From: Brevibacterium oceani
Lineage (GTDB): Bacteria; Actinomycetota; Actinomycetes; Actinomycetales; Brevibacteriaceae
Length of the DNA: 64,000 nucleotides
Assembly (NCBI RefSeq): GCF_013623835.1
Contig: NZ_JABKDE010000003.1
Span: forward strand, 372,001 to 436,000
Direction of reading: 5' to 3'
The notes beneath the pieces are model-generated. The model made no database searches, was not told the origin of the DNA, and saw nothing but the letters and a program-made list of their open reading frames with translations. The first letter of the stretch is position 1, and each line of letters starts with the position of its first letter. The position numbers were made by a program, and so were the translations under genes. Shown in pieces: positions 59,807-64,000 of this stretch.

Positions 59807-61623
59807 GACCCGTTGAAGGCACCCTGTTGGGCAACCGATACAAGCTCACCTCCCGAATCGCCGTCGGCGGCATGGGCGAGGTCTGGAAGGGTGTGGATTC
59901 CGTGCTCGGCCGTGAGGTCGCGGCCAAGATCCTCAAGGACGAATACCTCTCCGAATCGACGTTCCTCGCCCGCTTCCGCGCCGAGGCGCAGAACATGGGG
60001 CGGGTCTCCGATCCCGGCATCGCCGGCGTCTACGACTACGGCGACGAGCAGGGTTCGCCCTACCTGGTCATGGAGTACGTTCCCGGTGAGGCGCTGTCGG
60101 CCATCATCGAACGCAGCGCACCCCTGTCCGAGACGGATACCCTGAGCATCGTCTCCCAGGCCGCGCAGGCGCTCGGCGCCGCGCACAGGGTCGGGGTCAT
60201 CCACCGCGACATCAAGCCCGGAAACATCCTCATGACCCCGGACTTCCGGGTCAAGATCACCGACTTCGGCATCGCCCGCGTCACCGATCAGGCCCCACTG
60301 ACGAAGACCGGTCAGGTCATGGGCACCGCCCAGTACCTCGCCCCCGAACAGGCCACCGGCAAGGGGTCGGGCCCCGGATCCGACCTCTATGCGCTCGGCA
60401 TCATCGCCTACGAGGCACTCGCCGGACAGCGTCCCTTCACCGGGGACTCGCAGGTCGCCATCGCGATCGCGCAGGTCAACCAGCAGCACCCGCCGCTGCC
60501 GGACACGGTCTCCGAACCGCTGCGCCGCTTCGTCGACTGCCTGCTGGAGAAGAAGCCCGACCGCCGGCCCGCCGACGCCATGAAGGTCGCCAAGGCCGCT
60601 GAGGCGCTCTCGGCCGGCGACGTCGCCGGTGCCGAGGAGCTCGTCCCGCAGATGCGGCACGGCAATGCCGCCTCCGAGGCGCTCACCCAGGTCTTCAACA
60701 ACCCCGAGCCGGTGCCCACGACCAAGGCGATGCCCGTGACCGCGGCCAACGACGCCACCCAGGTCTACCCGAACAACCAGGCCGCCGGTTTCGCGGGAGC
60801 GGCAGGAGCCGCCGGTGTGGGGGAACTCGACCCGAACGACCCGCAGAACACGGACGCGCTGAGCACGGACCCGGACAAGGACAAGCAGTCGAACAAAGGC
60901 CGCGTCCTCATCTGGATCCTCGCGATCATCGCACTCATCGCCGTCGGCTCTCTGCTGTGGTTCTTCCTCGGCGGCGGCAATGCCGAACCCGAACCGGAGC
61001 CGTCCACCTCGGCGCCGACCTCTCAGGCCCCGAAGACCATCGAGATCGACAAGAACGACTACATCGGACTGAGCGAATCCTCGGCCACACAGAACCTCGA
61101 GAACAAGGGCCTGAAGGTCGAGACCACGGAGATCGATTCCGATCGGACCGAGGGCACCGTCGCCGACGTCGGCGAGGGCGACAACGGCTACACCTTCGAA
61201 GAGGGCGACACCGTGACCCTCTACATCTCCGCCGGTCCTGCCGACGCGCCGGAACCGACCACAGACACGGGATCCGATCCGGGTCTGGGCAATGACTCGG
61301 AGTCGAGCTCCGATTCGGACTCCTCGAGTTCGTCGAACTCCTCGAACGGCAGCGGCTCGAGCTCCGATGAGAACGGATCGAGCTCCGATCAGGACTCATC
61401 GAGCTCCTCGGACTCAGACCAGAGCAGCAACGACAACGGCAATGACTCCGGATCGGACAACGACAATGGGTCGAACGACTCCGCGAACTCGAACTCGAAC
61501 AGCAACGGGTCGAACTCCGACAACGGCTCGGACAACGGCTCGTCCAGCAACTCGGGCTCGGACAACGGAGGCTCGAGCAACGCGAATTCGAACGACAGCG
61601 GGAACGGGGACAATGGCAACTGA
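59803..61623 (+). CDS. pknA: Ser/Thr protein kinase, PknA position, with PASTA domain and Ser/Asp-rich tail
   Basis: This 606-residue kinase has glycine loop RIAVGGMGEVWKG, the VAAKILK Lys, HRDIKPGNIL catalytic loop, DFGIARV and the activation segment LTKTGQVMGTAQYLAPEQAT. After the kinase domain (~10-275) come an acidic linker, one membrane helix (VLIWILAIIALIAVGSLLWF) and a single PASTA domain (~410-475, DYIGLSESSATQNLENKGLK). A tail of ~125 residues follows, made almost wholly of Ser, Asp, Asn, Gly and Glu. PknA of mycobacteria lacks PASTA and such a tail, so this one is unusual. It overlaps pbpA by four bases. Confidence 0.9.
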   Translation: MRPVEGTLLGNRYKLTSRIAVGGMGEVWKGVDSVLGREVAAKILKDEYLSESTFLARFRAEAQNMGRVSDPGIAGVYDYGDEQGSPYLVMEYVPGEALSAIIERSAPLSETDTLSIVSQAAQALGAAHRVGVIHRDIKPGNILMTPDFRVKITDFGIARVTDQAPLTKTGQVMGTAQYLAPEQATGKGSGPGSDLYALGIIAYEALAGQRPFTGDSQVAIAIAQVNQQHPPLPDTVSEPLRRFVDCLLEKKPDRRPADAMKVAKAAEALSAGDVAGAEELVPQMRHGNAASEALTQVFNNPEPVPTTKAMPVTAANDATQVYPNNQAAGFAGAAGAAGVGELDPNDPQNTDALSTDPDKDKQSNKGRVLIWILAIIALIAVGSLLWFFLGGGNAEPEPEPSTSAPTSQAPKTIEIDKNDYIGLSESSATQNLENKGLKVETTEIDSDRTEGTVADVGEGDNGYTFEEGDTVTLYISAGPADAPEPTTDTGSDPGLGNDSESSSDSDSSSSSNSSNGSGSSSDENGSSSDQDSSSSSDSDQSSNDNGNDSGSDNDNGSNDSANSNSNSNGSNSDNGSDNGSSSNSGSDNGGSSNANSNDSGNGDNGN

Positions 61624-61791
61624 ACTCGGACGCCACCGGCGATTCCGCTGGGAACAGCGGCGATGAGCAGATCCTGGCGATGAGCAGACACTGAACGCGC
61701 AAGAGAAGCGAAGAGTTTGAAATACTGAGAGCTCAACCCGGTTCGGGTGAGAATGAACCCACCGAACGGGTGAGATTAGCGGAGGACATCA

Positions 61792-63690
61792 ATGACTGAA
61801 CCCAAGGTGCTGTCGGGGCGTTACGAGATTCGTGCGCTCCTCGGCCGTGGGGGCATGGCGGAAGTGCACGAGGGCGTCGACAACCGACTCGGTCGTCGCG
61901 TCGCGATCAAACTTCTGCGGTCCGATCTCGCCCGCGATCCCTCGTTCCACACTCGCCTCAAACGTGAAGCGCAGTCAGCTGCCGGACTCAACCATCCCGG
62001 CATCGTCTCCGTCTACGACTCCGGTGAGGAGGAATTCGTCGAATCCGGCGGCTCATCCGTGTCCGTGCCCTTCATCGTCATGGAATACGTCGAGGGCCAG
62101 ACCCTGCGCGAGGTGCTCAACGAGCACGGCACTCTCACCGTCGACGAGGCGCTCAACGTCATCGCCGGCGTCCTCGCCCCGCTCGAGTACTCCCACCGCA
62201 ACGGCATCGTCCACCGGGACATCAAACCCGCGAACGTCATGCTCACGCCCGAGGGCGACATCAAGGTCATGGACTTCGGCATCGCCCGAGCACTCAAGGA
62301 CAATTCGGGTCTGACGCAGACCCAGTCCGTAGTCGGCACCGCACAGTACCTCTCCCCCGAGCAGGCCCGCGGCGAGGTCGTCGACGCCCGCTCCGACCTC
62401 TATTCGACCGCGTGCCTGCTCTATGAGCTGCTGGCCGGTCGTCCGCCCTTCGTCGGCGATTCGCAGCTGGCCGTGGCCTACCAGCACGTCGGCGAGACCC
62501 CGCAGCCGCCGAGCTTCTACAACCCGAACGTTCCCCCGGCCGTCGACCGGCTCGTCCTCCACGCGCTGCTCAAGGACCGCGACGCCCGCTACCAGGACGC
62601 CTACACGTTCCGTGAGGACGTGCTCGCCGCCCGCGACGGCCGCCCCATGAGCTTTGACGACGACGCGGACGCCACCCAGGCCTACCCGATGATGGCCCCG
62701 CCGATGACCGGGCAGATGGCGCATGCCGAAGCCGAGCCGGCTCCCGAGACCGGTCCCGTGTCCGCGATCATGACGAACCAGGAGGAGCGTCCGCCGCAGA
62801 GGCGGTCGAAGGCCTGGGTGTGGATCGGCAGCATCTTCGTCCTCCTCGCCCTGGCCGCAGTGGCACTGTGGGTCTACGAGATCAACAAGCCGCCCGAGAT
62901 CGTCCAGGTCCAGGTCACGGATGTGGCCAACATGGATGCCGACGAGGCGGAGGCCGCGCTCATCAAACAGGGACTGAGGGTCGACACAGATGAGAAGTAC
63001 AGCTCCGAGGTCGACGAGGGCAAGGCCATCGAAACCGATCCTCCGGGCGGTCAGACCGTCGACAAGGACAGCATCGTCAAGCTCATCGTCTCCTCGGGTC
63101 CCGAATCCGTGAAGGTCCCCGATGTCTCCGGCAAGACCGAGGAAGACGCGCGGAAGATCATCAACGATGCGAAGCTCCAGGCCGGCACCCACATCTCTCA
63201 GAACTCACCGGATGTGGAGCAGGGCGTGGTCATCGAGACCAAACCCGGAGACGGGCAGGAGGTCGATGTCGACTCGAACGTCGATCTCGTCGTCTCCTCC
63301 GGCATGGTCGAGGTCCCCGACGTCACCGGCAAGTCCGCTAAGGAGGCCTGCAAGACCCTCGAGGGCGATGACTACCAGCTCAAATGCAAGACCGAAGAGG
63401 TCGAGACCGACGAGCACGATGAGAAGAAGGTCTTCGAGCAGTCCGCCACCAGCGGCAGCGAGGTCAAGCAGGGATCGGAGATCACCGTGAAGGTGGCCAA
63501 GAAGCCGCCGGAGCCCTCACCGTCGATGCCCTCGATCCCCGGTGGAATCCCGACCTCGCCGTCCGATGACGGTGACAGCGACGGCGGAGGCGACAACGGA
63601 GACAATGGCGACGACGGCGAGAAGGACACCGATTCGATGGGTGACCCGGGCGGCTTCTTCGACGGCTGGTCCGACGCGTCCGGCAACTGA
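61792..63690 (+). CDS. pknB: PknB-like Ser/Thr protein kinase with PASTA domains
   Basis: This 632-residue kinase has the glycine loop ALLGRGGMAEVHEG, the Lys in VAIKLLRSDL, HRDIKPANVML, DFGIARAL and TQTQSVVGTAQYLSPEQARG. One membrane helix (WVWIGSIFVLLALAAVALWV) precedes three extracellular PASTA domains (EIVQVQVTDVANMDADEAEA, ESVKVPDVSGKTEEDARKI and MVEVPDVTGKSAKEACKTLE). A Pro/Asp/Gly-rich tail follows. PASTA domains sense muropeptides or lipid II. ATG 61792 follows GCGGAGG in a 168-bp spacer, so it may have its own promoter besides readthrough from the previous kinase. Confidence 0.93.
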   Translation: MTEPKVLSGRYEIRALLGRGGMAEVHEGVDNRLGRRVAIKLLRSDLARDPSFHTRLKREAQSAAGLNHPGIVSVYDSGEEEFVESGGSSVSVPFIVMEYVEGQTLREVLNEHGTLTVDEALNVIAGVLAPLEYSHRNGIVHRDIKPANVMLTPEGDIKVMDFGIARALKDNSGLTQTQSVVGTAQYLSPEQARGEVVDARSDLYSTACLLYELLAGRPPFVGDSQLAVAYQHVGETPQPPSFYNPNVPPAVDRLVLHALLKDRDARYQDAYTFREDVLAARDGRPMSFDDDADATQAYPMMAPPMTGQMAHAEAEPAPETGPVSAIMTNQEERPPQRRSKAWVWIGSIFVLLALAAVALWVYEINKPPEIVQVQVTDVANMDADEAEAALIKQGLRVDTDEKYSSEVDEGKAIETDPPGGQTVDKDSIVKLIVSSGPESVKVPDVSGKTEEDARKIINDAKLQAGTHISQNSPDVEQGVVIETKPGDGQEVDVDSNVDLVVSSGMVEVPDVTGKSAKEACKTLEGDDYQLKCKTEEVETDEHDEKKVFEQSATSGSEVKQGSEITVKVAKKPPEPSPSMPSIPGGIPTSPSDDGDSDGGGDNGDNGDDGEKDTDSMGDPGGFFDGWSDASGN

Positions 63691-63720
63691 GCAGCCACGT
63701 CGCCTACGCGACGACCAGCC

Positions 63721-64000
63721 TCACTCGAGGCTGAGGAAGAGGTCCGTGCGCATGCTCGCGGGGTCCGCCTCCGGGCTGGGTTCGGTGACGTAGATTTCGA
63801 TGAACGGCAGGCCCGGATGATGCCCGGCAGATACGGAGTCCTGGAGCAGCTGAGCCCAGGCCTCACCGAGTGCGTCATAGCCGCCGAGGTGGCTGCGCAC
63901 GGCCATGGAACCGGCCGGCAGTTCGGAGGGGATGACGATATGTCCCCCGGGAATCGGCTGCGCGTTGGTCAGTCCCGCCGAGGTGGGGATCCCCACCTGC
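63721..64000 (-). CDS. GyrI-like effector-binding domain protein, partial
   Basis: The minus-strand frame is open from the right edge to a stop at 63721 and ends FLSLE. Its last ~90 residues match the GyrI-like / AraC effector-binding fold (PAGSMAVRSHLGGYDALGEA, then WAQLLQDS, FIEIYVTEPS and RTDLFLSLE). A GTG at 63996 could be the start, but a longer protein running off the edge is more likely, for example a regulator or a two-part small-molecule binding protein. It is convergent with pknB. It also shares this fold with the C-terminal domain of the MerR regulator at 12290-13105. Confidence 0.72.
   Translation of the reverse strand, partial: QVGIPTSAGLTNAQPIPGGHIVIPSELPAGSMAVRSHLGGYDALGEAWAQLLQDSVSAGHHPGLPFIEIYVTEPSPEADPASMRTDLFLSLE

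Overview
The window is high-GC DNA from an actinobacterium. The canonical fhaA-fhaB-pstP-rodA-pbpA-pknA-pknB locus, a DUF222/HNH gene, a DUF6230/DUF6114 operon, a DGPF/ECF sigma pair and many GTG or TTG starts with short gene overlaps all point there. A Brevibacterium-like member of the Micrococcales is my best guess from overall gene content, but I could not test this by search.

Layout. At 1-2.2 kb a decayed M20-type amidohydrolase (deletion, frameshift, lost zinc ligand) lies divergent to a LysR gene whose last codons are displaced by a one-base slip. At 2.2-4.4 kb is a three-gene operon (DUF6230, DUF6114, secreted protein) closed by a perfect 16-bp hairpin. At 4.4-12.2 kb is a gamma-glutamyl amine catabolic cluster: SDR, aldehyde dehydrogenase, C26 hydrolase, glutamine-synthetase-like ligase, ethanolamine-type permease and a divergent FadR-like regulator. 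At 12.2-20 kb are a MerR/GyrI regulator, a DUF2871 pseudogene with two stops, an 8-oxoguanine deaminase-like enzyme divergent to an NCS2 purine permease, and the HNH protein behind an AT-rich, repeat-bearing gap.

At 20.4-27.7 kb are a HAD phosphatase, an M50-like membrane protease and a sugar ABC system (ATPase divergent from binding protein and two permeases) with a Gfo/Idh/MocA dehydrogenase. At 27.9-40.8 kb are small metabolic and regulatory units: PhzF plus a membrane methyltransferase, VOC/MarR, tandem VanZ proteins, alcohol dehydrogenase, a family A DNA polymerase, a FAD oxidase, MFS/TetR, and a DGPF protein with an ECF42-like sigma factor.

At 41-46.1 kb TetR-irtA-irtB forms an iron-siderophore uptake operon with a candidate DtxR box. 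At 46.3-53.0 kb six overlapping genes make up a complete mevalonate pathway (mvk-mvaD-pmk-fni-mvaA-mvaS), from acetoacetyl-CoA to IPP/DMAPP. A hairpin-rich spacer with tRNA-Leu(CAG) follows. From 53.9 kb to the right edge comes the cell-wall and division signalling locus, whose upstream kinase is unusual in carrying a PASTA domain and a Ser/Asp/Asn/Gly-rich tail.

No insertion sequence, prophage, CRISPR array or rRNA was seen. Two signals cross gene boundaries: a very frequent octamer, CCTCGGCG/CGCCGAGG, present in all reading frames and in spacers, and a related pair of long hairpins beginning TTCAAGGCG at 13.1 kb and 53.1 kb.
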